51,062 nucleotides of DNA from contig NZ_CAMXVC010000007.1 in NCBI RefSeq assembly GCF_947252345.1, forward strand, positions 1 to 51,062, in the 5' to 3' direction. Of the stretch, positions 25,137-33,582 are shown piece after piece (within the stretch, counting starts at the first letter, position 1; each line of letters opens with the position of its first letter). This stretch comes from an uncultured Finegoldia sp. (lineage in GTDB: Bacteria > Bacillota > Clostridia > Tissierellales > Peptoniphilaceae). The position numbers and the translations under genes were made by a program. The notes beneath the pieces were generated by a model. It saw only the letters and a program-made list of their open reading frames with translations, did no database searches and was not told where the DNA came from.

Positions 25137-26130
25137 GTGTTACTGTAAATTCTAACAGATTTAAATTGCTAAATCCGTGAAATTTTATATTCGGTTCACA
25201 AAATTCTTCTTCAATAAAATCGAAAAGTTTTTGATAATCGCTTTGTCGCACACAATCGACAATCACCATTCCCACCATTTTCTTCAAATACATCATCTGA
25301 TGAATTTTCTTCAGTGCATTTGTGTTCAATTCGTGAAAATAATCCTCGCTATTTGGCATTTTGGATGAATTTACATCGACAACCCACATAGCTTCTGTTT
25401 TTTGAATGACAATCTCTGCGTTGTTTTTCAATTTTATTATTTCTGAATTTTTATCTATTATATCACGACTTATCAAATTATCATAGTTATAATTGTAATT
25501 TTCGTCATATTTTGCATTCACTATTGACTTGTATTGCCTGTAAATTGATTTTTCGTTGGTTATTAAATAATCTAAATTTGTTTCTTGAATGATTTTGTCT
25601 ATTGGATTTTTTTTGTACAAAAGTTTCGGTATTGGAAGAAATTTTTTCTCGGTGTTGATGAATTTTATTTTCGACAATATTAAATTCAGTTCTTTTTCTT
25701 GTTCTTTTTCTGTCAATGAGAAAAATCCGTTTTTAACCACTCCCGTAAAATCGTATTTGCGTTTGAAATTCTCGATATTTTTGAATTTTTGACTTCCTTC
25801 AAATATCACATCATTTGAATTTGTGTACTCCAAGTTTTCAGTCTGAATTGTAATCTTAGTCGTGAACTTGGGATACTTGTCTTCTGTCGATTCCTTTGTC
25901 ATTTGAACGATAACCTCATCAGATGGCTTCAAATCATTTGTGTATTTGGTGTTGTTGAGAAATCCTATTTTTTTCTTGTCGTACTCAATGAAAAATGCGT
26001 CTAATTTTTTGTCGTATTTTTGAATTTTGCAGACATAAATATTTCCCACCTCACACTCACACTCACCAATCATTTTTAGTTCGCCATCGTAATATCCCCA
26101 AGTGTTTTTATCAACAAATACGTACTTCAT
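25126..26130 (-). CDS. rng: RNase E/G-family ribonuclease, short form lacking the zinc link
   Basis: Related to RNase G, an endonuclease in rRNA maturation and mRNA decay. The 334-residue protein keeps the S1 region (GNIYVCKIQKYDKKLDAFFIEYDKKKIGFL, about 29-60), the VIVQMTKE segment and the KFTTKITI segment. It also keeps AMWVVDVNSSKMPN near 247 and GMVIVDCVRQSDYQKLF near 295, which hold the two catalytic Asp positions. It ends at GFSNLNLLEFTVTL, which aligns with GFSALGLVEMTRKR of RNase G, just before the CPxC zinc-link and small domain. Those are missing, while full-length RNase G is about 490 residues. It overlaps the MinD-like gene by four bases. Confidence 0.8.
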   Translation of the reverse strand: MKYVFVDKNTWGYYDGELKMIGECECEVGNIYVCKIQKYDKKLDAFFIEYDKKKIGFLNNTKYTNDLKPSDEVIVQMTKESTEDKYPKFTTKITIQTENLEYTNSNDVIFEGSQKFKNIENFKRKYDFTGVVKNGFFSLTEKEQEKELNLILSKIKFINTEKKFLPIPKLLYKKNPIDKIIQETNLDYLITNEKSIYRQYKSIVNAKYDENYNYNYDNLISRDIIDKNSEIIKLKNNAEIVIQKTEAMWVVDVNSSKMPNSEDYFHELNTNALKKIHQMMYLKKMVGMVIVDCVRQSDYQKLFDFIEEEFCEPNIKFHGFSNLNLLEFTVTLDK

Positions 26131-26723
26131 CTTCCAAGTATCCTGTCAATTAAGCCGATTTTTTCCGGCGTATTGTTTGTGTAGTTGTCGACAATGTGTT
26201 TGATTTTTTCAATCGGAGTTTGCGTGAATGTGTTGATTGTCTTTTCAAATGACTTGTCGAATTCCAATTTTCCGATGTACAAATACCCTTCTTTTCTTTT
26301 TGATTTCGAGTCTGTAATCTGAAAATATTTTTCAGCATTTGACTTCTCGCAATCTCCCCACATTATTTCTTCGTCAAAACAAATCCCCACATCTTGCGTA
26401 AATATCACAGTTTCAAATTCATCAAGTTTGTGGATTAAATTTTCGAAATCTTCTTTTGTCGCTGCAAATTTTTCCGGTTTTATTGACGATGGCAAAATGT
26501 ACTTGTGTTCTTTAATTTTAATCATAGATTTTTTGTAATCAACTACATTTCCTAAAACATCTAAAACATCGTATACGCAGTAATCTTCGACGCCAAGTGC
26601 GTATTCAATTTGTCTAGATTGTTCCGTGTTTATTATCAATATTTTTTCTTTTAATAAATTACAAAGGCTTTGTACCAACAAAGCCTTTTTTTGTAATTGT
26701 GAATTAACGAGTACTGTTTTCAT
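26127..26723 (-). CDS. Degenerate MinD-like protein without a P-loop
   Basis: 198 residues. From about residue 35 it aligns with MinD: IEYALGVEDYCVYDVLDVLG with MinD's LDLIMGCERRVVYDFVNVIQG, then MIKIKEHKYILPSSIKPEKFAATKEDFENL with ALIKDKRTENLYILPASQTRDKDALTREG. The C-terminus GLIDRILGR resembles MinD's membrane-targeting helix. The N-terminus reads MKTVLVNSQLQKKALLVQSL where MinD has its GKGGVGKTT Walker A loop, so ATP binding is probably lost. MinD is usually about 265 residues, so the middle is shortened too. Its place behind mreBCD-PBP2 is the normal min position. MinC and MinE are absent. The start at 26723 is chosen by alignment; GTG 26738 is possible. Confidence 0.75.
   Translation of the reverse strand: MKTVLVNSQLQKKALLVQSLCNLLKEKILIINTEQSRQIEYALGVEDYCVYDVLDVLGNVVDYKKSMIKIKEHKYILPSSIKPEKFAATKEDFENLIHKLDEFETVIFTQDVGICFDEEIMWGDCEKSNAEKYFQITDSKSKRKEGYLYIGKLEFDKSFEKTINTFTQTPIEKIKHIVDNYTNNTPEKIGLIDRILGR
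26662..26692 (+). terminator. Plus-strand terminator-like hairpin inside the MinD-like gene
   Basis: AAAGGCTTTG (26663-26672) and CAAAGCCTTT (26679-26688) form a perfect 10-bp stem with a six-base loop, followed by seven Ts (26686-26692) on the plus strand. No plus-strand gene ends here. It lies over codons 12-21 of the MinD-like gene, near the position of the lost Walker A loop. On the minus strand the same hairpin lacks a good T-run. Confidence 0.5.
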
Positions 26724-29700
26724 CTGTATCATTCTCACTCTCAGTATTTTCTTGTCCTCTATCTTTTTTTTGCTTCAACTTCAATGCTTCAGCCATTATA
26801 TCGCGAGTCATCGGTCCGTTGTTAGTGCTTGTTCCGCCCTGCATCACAACCGTCACCACGGCGATTTTCGGATGGTCAACTGGTGCAAATCCTATCATCC
26901 ATGCGTGGTTGTCGTACGGCTGACCTGTAATCGGATTTACTCCAACTTGGGCTGTTCCCGTCTTAACCCCGGCTGACACTGGGAAATTTCTGAACGTGTT
27001 TTTTTCGTATCCTTCTGTCGTCGCCATATTAAGACCAGTTCTGATGTATTTCAAATTCTCGTAGTCATTCAATTTTATTCTTTCGCTTTTTTTCTCATTT
27101 TTAAATAGCGATGTGGAATTATCATTTGATTTTATTTCGTTGACAAGGCTTAGCTTGTTCAAGTATCCATTGTTTGCGAAAACAGAAATGTATCTCGCCA
27201 TTTGAAGTGGCGTGTAGGCGTTTTGTCCCTGTCCGATGACGACGTTTAGCATATCGCCAATATTCCATTTGGATTGATTCAAATAGTCGAATTTTATTTT
27301 GTCGGCGAAGGAATTTTTCTCCCCGTCAAGTTTTTTCTCAGCGTCAAATCCCAAACCGTCCAAAGTTTTGATTATGTTGTTTCTGGTTTGAAGGTTTTTG
27401 TCATCACACAGCTCCATTATCCTGTCTATCTTAAACTTCATTTGTTTAGGTGTGAATGACTTGTTATCTTTAACGTATTTGTCGGCGTTTTTTTCCAAAA
27501 ATCTTCTGAAAACCGATTTGAAATTATTTTCTTTTATCATTGGGTCCGGAACTGTTCCCGCATTTTCCGCCGGAACGTTGATGTCAATTCCAGTTTTACT
27601 TCCAAGTCCAACTTTTCTCGCTGTTTTTACAAGCTGGTCAATTGTCAATTTGAATCCCAAATCTTTTGAACGTCTCTGGTCTCGTCCAAGTGCCAAAGAA
27701 TAAAAATAGTAGTTGCAACTGTCTCGAAGGGCTCTCATAACATTTTCGCTTCCGTGAGTTGACCTTTGCGTGTTCCAAATCCAACAACCAAAAATCGAAC
27801 CTCCGACATCGACATATCCACCACATTTTATTTCATGATATGGACTGAATCCACCTTCTAGTGCTGCGAGTGACGTGTTCAGTTTGAAGATAGAGCCCGG
27901 TTGAATCGCTGCTTGCATTGGAATATTGTAGAGTGGTCTCGGTGAAATCGGGTCCTTCGGGTCTTCTGCTTGCAGACTCTCCCAGTCTGTTTGGGAAATT
28001 CCCGTCGAGAACAAATTCGGATTGTACGCTGGATATGAAGCCATTGCTAGGATTTCCCCCGTTTCTACATTCACCGCTACTGCTGCACCACTTTTTGCAT
28101 TTTTGTAGCCAGCCAGTGGTTTGTCGCCCCATTCCGATTGATAATTTCCGCCGGAACTAATCGCTTGGATAGATTTTCTGAGGGATTCTTCGGCAACTTT
28201 CTGAACGTTAGTGTCGATGCTCAAATAAACATTGTCTCCAGGAATTGCTTTTTTTTCTGACAGTGTTTCAGTCCTGTTTCCCTTGCTGTCAACCATAACT
28301 CTAAGCGAACCATCTTCGCCTTTAAGCGCATCTTCCTTGCTCTCCTCTATTCCGGTTTTTCCAATCAAAGCGTCTTTTCTGTATCCTTTTTCTTTGACGT
28401 ATTTTTGAATTTCAGTCGGAGTGGAGATTTTCCCGATGTAACCTAAAACGTGGCTCAATTCCTCTCCGTTTGGATAATACCTGACAGGCATCGTCGTGAC
28501 TTCAATTCCCTGATTTTTGCCAAATTTTTCTTCGATACTAGTGACTGATTTTTCCGTCAAATTGTAGCTCAAACAAATAGGCTCATAACCTCGTTGACCT
28601 TTGTTTTTCAACCTGTTGTATATGCTCACCATATTGTAGGCGTCGTATTTCGAAAATTTTTCGCACTTGTATTTTTTCAAAATCTCATCGTACAACAATT
28701 TCACGTCGGTGTTCTTGTCGAGCTTGTAGCTTTCGTAAAAATCATCCATATTTTTCGTGTAAATGTATTTCCAATCATTGACACTGATGGAAGGATTGAT
28801 GTTGTTTTCGGTATTTACAGATTGTGCTATCAATTTTATATCATCATCTGTGATAAATTTCTCCGCCAAATTGTTGCTAATCAACAAATCCTGAACGTGT
28901 TTGTACGGGTCTGTGGATTTTTTCGGAGTTTTAATGAATTTCGCTTGTATTTTTGGGTTTTTGGTGTCTTTCTCGTCGATTTTGAACTCAACATTTGAGT
29001 CAATTCCTTTTTTCTTCAACAAATCAAGAGCCTTTTCCAATACAATTGTCTTTTTATCGCCATCGACATCAACTTTTTTCAACAAATCTATCAACGTGTT
29101 TTCTTTTACGATGTTCACAAAATCGTCGACAGCCGCTGTTTTGAAATCTACCTTGCTTGATAATTTCATCAATTCGACTTTCTTCAAAACGAATTTCTGG
29201 TAATCTTTCAACTCCATATCTTTTAGCACGATATCATCTTGAAGATTGTTCTTCTCCAATTCCCGATAAATCATAGATCTGATTACGCTGTCGTTGAGAA
29301 GTTTTCTGATTATCGATTTGTCTTTTTGTATAATCGTCGTTATGGCAGAATTTACCGCTACATTGTCTTTTAATTTGTATTTTTTTAAAAGTTTTAGCGT
29401 TTCTTCATCAGACTTGTCAAATTTCGTCATATCCTTGCTATCCAACTTCAACGTCAAACCTTTTGAACGAAGGGCATTTAAGCAATAATCTAGCACTGTT
29501 TTTTTGTAAATCCCTTGGTTGGTTTCTTGGACAAAACTCTTGTCAATTAAATTTGCCATGAGATTTTTTTCCATAACAATTGATGCCACTTTGTCTGTCG
29601 GAGATTTATCTTCTCTCAAAAAATCATCCAAATTTCTGTAGGACAATGCGTTCATATCTATCGGGAAATCTTCCGTGTTCATCGAGCCATCTTTTTCGAG

Positions 29701-30039
29701 AATCCTGGACAATGCGAGCAGTGCATTGTTGCTGTCTTCGGTGGTCATCTGTTTGATTTGGTCTTTGTATAAATTTGCCACATAAACATTTTTTGTCGTC
29801 GCCAACAATTCACCATTTCTGTCGTAAATGTTGCCTCTAGGTGCGGGGATTTTTATTTCCCTTAGCCTGTTGTTCTTTGCGATATCTCGGTAGTAACTTC
29901 CCTTTATCAATGTCAAATGTATCAATTTTACCGACAAAATTGACATCATAAATATCAGTATCACAATTATTATTGTAAATCTGTCGTATTTTTCCAATTT
30001 TTCCAACTTGGTCAATATTTTACTGTAAAATTTCTTCAT
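26704..30039 (-). CDS. Penicillin-binding protein 2 (elongasome transpeptidase), unusually long
   Basis: A class B PBP that cross-links peptidoglycan, anchored by one membrane span (about 23-45). Motifs in order: RLREIKIPAPRGNIYDRNGELLATT (about 60-83), YYPNGEELSHVLGYIG near 518, the active-site PGSIFK near 715 (SxxK), DSCNYYFYS near 773 (SxN) and KTGTAQVG near 1024 (KTG). The 1111 residues exceed the usual 600-720. About 350 extra, lysine- and aspartate-rich helical residues lie between the first and second motifs (about 110-500), in the dimerisation/pedestal domain. A further charged insert (about 850-920) lies in the transpeptidase domain. It follows mreD, the normal location of PBP2. Confidence 0.93.
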   Translation of the reverse strand: MKKFYSKILTKLEKLEKYDRFTIIIVILIFMMSILSVKLIHLTLIKGSYYRDIAKNNRLREIKIPAPRGNIYDRNGELLATTKNVYVANLYKDQIKQMTTEDSNNALLALSRILEKDGSMNTEDFPIDMNALSYRNLDDFLREDKSPTDKVASIVMEKNLMANLIDKSFVQETNQGIYKKTVLDYCLNALRSKGLTLKLDSKDMTKFDKSDEETLKLLKKYKLKDNVAVNSAITTIIQKDKSIIRKLLNDSVIRSMIYRELEKNNLQDDIVLKDMELKDYQKFVLKKVELMKLSSKVDFKTAAVDDFVNIVKENTLIDLLKKVDVDGDKKTIVLEKALDLLKKKGIDSNVEFKIDEKDTKNPKIQAKFIKTPKKSTDPYKHVQDLLISNNLAEKFITDDDIKLIAQSVNTENNINPSISVNDWKYIYTKNMDDFYESYKLDKNTDVKLLYDEILKKYKCEKFSKYDAYNMVSIYNRLKNKGQRGYEPICLSYNLTEKSVTSIEEKFGKNQGIEVTTMPVRYYPNGEELSHVLGYIGKISTPTEIQKYVKEKGYRKDALIGKTGIEESKEDALKGEDGSLRVMVDSKGNRTETLSEKKAIPGDNVYLSIDTNVQKVAEESLRKSIQAISSGGNYQSEWGDKPLAGYKNAKSGAAVAVNVETGEILAMASYPAYNPNLFSTGISQTDWESLQAEDPKDPISPRPLYNIPMQAAIQPGSIFKLNTSLAALEGGFSPYHEIKCGGYVDVGGSIFGCWIWNTQRSTHGSENVMRALRDSCNYYFYSLALGRDQRRSKDLGFKLTIDQLVKTARKVGLGSKTGIDINVPAENAGTVPDPMIKENNFKSVFRRFLEKNADKYVKDNKSFTPKQMKFKIDRIMELCDDKNLQTRNNIIKTLDGLGFDAEKKLDGEKNSFADKIKFDYLNQSKWNIGDMLNVVIGQGQNAYTPLQMARYISVFANNGYLNKLSLVNEIKSNDNSTSLFKNEKKSERIKLNDYENLKYIRTGLNMATTEGYEKNTFRNFPVSAGVKTGTAQVGVNPITGQPYDNHAWMIGFAPVDHPKIAVVTVVMQGGTSTNNGPMTRDIMAEALKLKQKKDRGQENTESENDTDENSTR

Positions 30040-30048
30040 AACCTAGCC

Positions 30049-30540
30049 TCAAATAAATCTAAACTTTGGATACTTAAATATTTTATTGGAAATTTTGAAT
30101 AGTAAGTAATACAACAAAACATTTAAAATCATTTCGATAAGTATCGGACCTTTCAAATACGATATGTTGATTCCATTTCCTGTGATGTAGATTACAAAAT
30201 AATGAACTAAAGTGTAGTAAAGCGTGACAAAAAACGTCAAAACCATTCCGCTCCTAGGGTCTTCTTTGTTAATTGCAGCCTCGCTGTTGCCAATCAAAAA
30301 TCCCGATGTAAAATAAATCAACGCTCTAACTCCAATCACAGGACTGAAAATCGCATCTTCTATCAATCCGATTATTATTCCGTTTATCGAGCCGGTGTAC
30401 GCGCCAAATCCTATCGACAACAACACTACAACTGGAATCGACAAGTTGCAATAGACGTTGAACACGGAAATTCTGGAAAGAAGTGTCGATTGAATTACAA
30501 TATCCAACAAAACTATCAAAAATATTTTTAATTTGTTCAT
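30049..30540 (-). CDS. mreD: Rod-shape protein MreD
   Basis: A 163-residue membrane subunit of the elongasome. Five or six hydrophobic helices span the chain, starting with LKIFLIVLLDIVIQSTLL. The family pattern NLSIPVVVLLSIGFGAYTGSINGIIIGLIEDAIFSPVIGVRALIYF is visible, including the conserved G and E/D residues of the loop. It sits directly between mreC (adjacent stop and start) and PBP2. Confidence 0.93.
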   Translation of the reverse strand: MNKLKIFLIVLLDIVIQSTLLSRISVFNVYCNLSIPVVVLLSIGFGAYTGSINGIIIGLIEDAIFSPVIGVRALIYFTSGFLIGNSEAAINKEDPRSGMVLTFFVTLYYTLVHYFVIYITGNGINISYLKGPILIEMILNVLLYYLLFKISNKIFKYPKFRFI

Positions 30541-31395
30541 CTAATTCACTCCCTGTCCATCGACTATTAAAACACGATACATATTGTTGAAGTTGATTTG
30601 CGATTTGCATTTTATATTTTTCGTGAAATTATCCTTGGATTTGCTAACTTCAATAACCTCTCCGATTTTAATATCTCTCGGATACACTCCGCCAAGTCCA
30701 GATGTCATAAGTACATCTCCTACTTTTACATCTGCATTTGCATCGTACATATATCCTTTCAAAACTCCATTTTCTCTGTCGTTTAACACTCCTACATCTT
30801 CGCTTTTTGCAAGTCTAAATCCGACATTATTTCCCGAATCCATCAACGTGTCGACCTTACTGTGGTTGAGTCCCACTTCAGTTACTATACCGACGAGTCC
30901 TTTTTCAATTCCGTCGTTCGATGATACGGCTTGCACGACGATGTCGCCTTTTTTAATTTTATCCAAAGAGCCCTTGTCAATGCTGAATCTAGTGAAAATG
31001 TTGCCTGGGTCTTTTCCCGTTATAAAAGCTTTAGATTTTATCGTTCTGTCTTTGTTTAGCAACTCGTATTCTTCTTGCAAATACCTTTTGTCGCCTATGA
31101 CTTTGCTCAAATTGTCGATATTTTTTTTGAGTTTTGCATTTTCCAATACGAGTTTTTTGTTGTCTTCGCGCATTTGTCTAGTTCCGAAAACATAGTGAAA
31201 AGACTCCGTGACTTTCGAACCGATAACGTAAAAAACTTTGTTGATTGGGGTCATCACAGTGCCAATTGCGTTCTCTCCTATCGACATATAAGATTTGTTG
31301 TTGTTGGAGATAGCTATGACCAATATGAGAAATAAAGTCGTCGCAAAAAAGAACACTCTTTTTCTTAGCTTTTTGTTATATCCAAACTTAGCCAA
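30541..31395 (-). CDS. mreC: Rod-shape protein MreC
   Basis: An extracellular scaffold of the elongasome, 284 residues. One N-terminal membrane span (VFFFATTLFLILVIAIS, about 13-30) is followed by a coiled coil (about 68-115, MREDNKKLVLENAKLKKNIDNLSK) and two beta-barrel domains with VVQAVSSNDGIEKGLVGIVTEVG and GDVLMTSGLGGVYPRDIKIGEV, the most conserved MreC segment. It is adjacent to mreB and mreD with no gap, so the three are one translation-coupled set. Confidence 0.95.
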   Translation of the reverse strand: MAKFGYNKKLRKRVFFFATTLFLILVIAISNNNKSYMSIGENAIGTVMTPINKVFYVIGSKVTESFHYVFGTRQMREDNKKLVLENAKLKKNIDNLSKVIGDKRYLQEEYELLNKDRTIKSKAFITGKDPGNIFTRFSIDKGSLDKIKKGDIVVQAVSSNDGIEKGLVGIVTEVGLNHSKVDTLMDSGNNVGFRLAKSEDVGVLNDRENGVLKGYMYDANADVKVGDVLMTSGLGGVYPRDIKIGEVIEVSKSKDNFTKNIKCKSQINFNNMYRVLIVDGQGVN

Positions 31396-32391
31396 TTACT
31401 TATCTCCCTTCTTTAGAAATTTTCCAATTCCTACTCCTGTGCAATCCATTGGGCTGTCCACCTTCAACACTTTTATTCCCAAGATATTTGTAATGTACTC
31501 GTGAATGTAATCTATTAGACTTCCTCCACCTACAATATAAATTCCTTCTTCGATAATGTCGTTTGCAATATCCGGTGGCGTTTTTTCCAAAACTTTTTTC
31601 AAAGCTTCAACACACATATCAGCGATTGGAACTATCGCAGGTGTTATGTCCTTCGCCCTTATCTCGACAGATTTCGGCATAGTGGACATAACATCCGTTC
31701 CGCCGACAATCATAGTGTTGTTTTCCCTGTCATAGTTAAGCGTTGCAATCTTGATTTTAATTGCTTCCGCCGTTGAAATTCCTATATTCACCGAAAATTT
31801 CTTTTTCAAAATTTGTTTGATTTCTTGGTCAATATCTTCTCCGCCGCTTTTTATGCAGTAGCTTGTGACAATTCCTCCCAAGCTAATCACAGATGCTTCT
31901 ATCGTTCCCGCTCCGATATTCAAGACGATGTGACCTTTAGGCTCTGTGACATCGACTCCCAATCCCTTCAGCGACGCAATATTTTCTTCAACTAATTTGA
32001 CGCTTCTAGCACCCGCATTTAACGCCAAATCCTCAACGCTTCGCCTCTCAACGTCTGTCAACGATGCAGAAACGCATACACAAACTTCCGGCTGAAACAC
32101 GGAAAAATTCGGACGAGCTTTTTTTATGAAATAAGCGAGCATACTGACAGTTGATTCGAAATCGCAGATAACTCCATTTTCGATTGGACTAATAGCTACG
32201 ATATTATCTGGAGTCTTGCCAATCATACTCTTCGCTTCAGTTCCAACGGCTACAATATCGTAATTATTTATGTCAATAGCTACAACACTCGGTTCATTTA
32301 TTATTATTTTTCCATATTCATCAGAAATAACGCAACTAGCCGTTCCCAAATCTATTCCCAATCCATCCTGTTGTAATTTTAATAAAGCCAT
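31396..32391 (-). CDS. mreB: MreB-family actin homologue with altered phosphate-binding motif
   Basis: An actin-like filament protein of 331 residues guiding wall synthesis. Phosphate-1 motif IDLGTASC, connector motifs (EENIASLKG near 135) and the adenosine motif YIVGGGSLI near 290 are recognisable. The phosphate-2 motif, usually DIGGGTTEVAVISLGG, reads NIGAGTIEASVISLGG near residue 158. The Asp is replaced by Asn and one Gly by Ala, and the usual VxEEPMAAAIG reads VEENIASLKG. These changes should weaken nucleotide hydrolysis. The chain is also slightly short of the common 335-347. It keeps the mreBCD order behind radC. Confidence 0.9.
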   Translation of the reverse strand: MALLKLQQDGLGIDLGTASCVISDEYGKIIINEPSVVAIDINNYDIVAVGTEAKSMIGKTPDNIVAISPIENGVICDFESTVSMLAYFIKKARPNFSVFQPEVCVCVSASLTDVERRSVEDLALNAGARSVKLVEENIASLKGLGVDVTEPKGHIVLNIGAGTIEASVISLGGIVTSYCIKSGGEDIDQEIKQILKKKFSVNIGISTAEAIKIKIATLNYDRENNTMIVGGTDVMSTMPKSVEIRAKDITPAIVPIADMCVEALKKVLEKTPPDIANDIIEEGIYIVGGGSLIDYIHEYITNILGIKVLKVDSPMDCTGVGIGKFLKKGDK

Positions 32392-33063
32392 TTAAAAATA
32401 CATTCCTTTCTTCATACTCAAACTGTCGTTTGAACTTACAATAATATGATCCAACACTTCTATTCCGATGAGCTCTCCTACTTTTTCCAATCTTTTTGAC
32501 ACTTCTACATCAGCTCTCGATGGTTCGAGGTGACCCGATGGGTGATTATGGACTAAAATTATCGAATTTGCACCTTTTTTGATGGCAGATTTGAACACTT
32601 CTCTAGGGTGAACGATGGACTGGTTGATTGTACCTTTGCTTATGAGTTCCTTGGAAATGATACAGTTTTTTGTGTCCAATAAAAGCGCGTAGAAATTCTC
32701 CACGTTACAATTTCCGATTTCATTGCAAAAAATCTGTGCGACACTTTCCGGATTTGTTATTTTGAAATTATCTATCGCTCTGTTTAAAGCGAGCCTTCTT
32801 CCGATTTCAATTCCCGCCAATATTGATGTCGCCTTCGCCATCCCTATTCCTTTTATCTTCATCAACTCTTCAACGCAAATATCCTTGTAATCATTCTCGT
32901 GGATGTAATCAATCACTTTGTGAGCTAATATCTCCACTCCCTCATCTTTTGTTCCCGTCTTTAAGATAATTTGCATCAACTCCTCGTCACTCATCGAGGG
33001 CAATCCGTTTACCTTCATTTTTTCTCTTGGTCTTAGAGAAGCATTCATCTCTCTAACTCTCAT
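32392..33063 (-). CDS. radC: RadC-family JAB-domain protein
   Basis: 223 residues. An N-terminal helix-hairpin-helix region (LMKIKGIGMAKATSILAGIEIGRRL, about 65-90) precedes the RadC/JAMM metal-binding domain. The zinc motif VHNHPSGHLEPSRADVEVSKRL is near 175. The upstream Glu is in FYALLLDTKN-type sequence near 125. Biochemical function is still debated; DNA-repair naming is historical. It sits directly before mreB as in many Firmicutes, four bases after the Gx-transporter gene. Confidence 0.95.
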   Translation of the reverse strand: MRVREMNASLRPREKMKVNGLPSMSDEELMQIILKTGTKDEGVEILAHKVIDYIHENDYKDICVEELMKIKGIGMAKATSILAGIEIGRRLALNRAIDNFKITNPESVAQIFCNEIGNCNVENFYALLLDTKNCIISKELISKGTINQSIVHPREVFKSAIKKGANSIILVHNHPSGHLEPSRADVEVSKRLEKVGELIGIEVLDHIIVSSNDSLSMKKGMYF

Positions 33064-33066
33064 AAT

Positions 33067-33582
33067 TTATCTCCTATTACTAAACAAATATTTTTGTTGT
33101 TTTGAAAGTGCATTCGTAAGGTAAATTGAAGTAAGCCCCACAAAAATCCCTGTAAATATACTCAAAAACACCAAAATTGGCAAGTACACAAATATTCTGA
33201 TGTTGTTGAGCATAATCGCGCACACCAAAACTTGCGATAAGTTGTGGATAAAAGCTCCAAACAAGCTAACACCAATCAACGAAAAATATTTTCTCAAATA
33301 TTTGTTGACCAAATACATCACAACAAGTGAACTTACAGCTCCTGCCAATGAATAGAAAAAGCTTATAACCGCCCCTGTGATTAGCATTAGTAAAAATGAT
33401 TTTAGGATTCCTATTACAAGAGAATCTCTAAATCCAAAAACAATTAAGCATGTCAATATTACAATGTTGCTGAGCCCAAGTTTTGCACCAGGCATTACGA
33501 TTGGAAGCGGAATCATTGACTCAATCAAGCTTACTACCAATGCAACTGCCGTTAAAATAGGAATATGTAATCTTTTCATCAA
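33067..33582 (-). CDS. Gx transporter family / heptaprenyl diphosphate synthase component I-like membrane protein
   Basis: A 171-residue polytopic membrane protein of the family named heptaprenyl diphosphate synthase component I or Gx transporter. It has the family opening LTAVALVVSLIESMIPLPIVMPGAKLGLSNIVIL, including PxPGAKLGLSN, then GLxxSLAGAVSSLVVM-like and HNLSQVLVCAI. The real activity of this family is not settled; it resembles ECF transporter substrate subunits. It overlaps the NusG_II gene by four bases. That pair commonly accompanies Rnf or ApbE-type flavinylation genes, and an Rnf operon is 3 kb away. Confidence 0.88.
   Translation of the reverse strand: MMKRLHIPILTAVALVVSLIESMIPLPIVMPGAKLGLSNIVILTCLIVFGFRDSLVIGILKSFLLMLITGAVISFFYSLAGAVSSLVVMYLVNKYLRKYFSLIGVSLFGAFIHNLSQVLVCAIMLNNIRIFVYLPILVFLSIFTGIFVGLTSIYLTNALSKQQKYLFSNRR

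Noticed and set aside
30584..31195. 203-codon plus-strand reading frame opposite mreC
   Set aside because: Antisense shadow of a well-conserved gene; Ser/Pro-rich translation without motifs.
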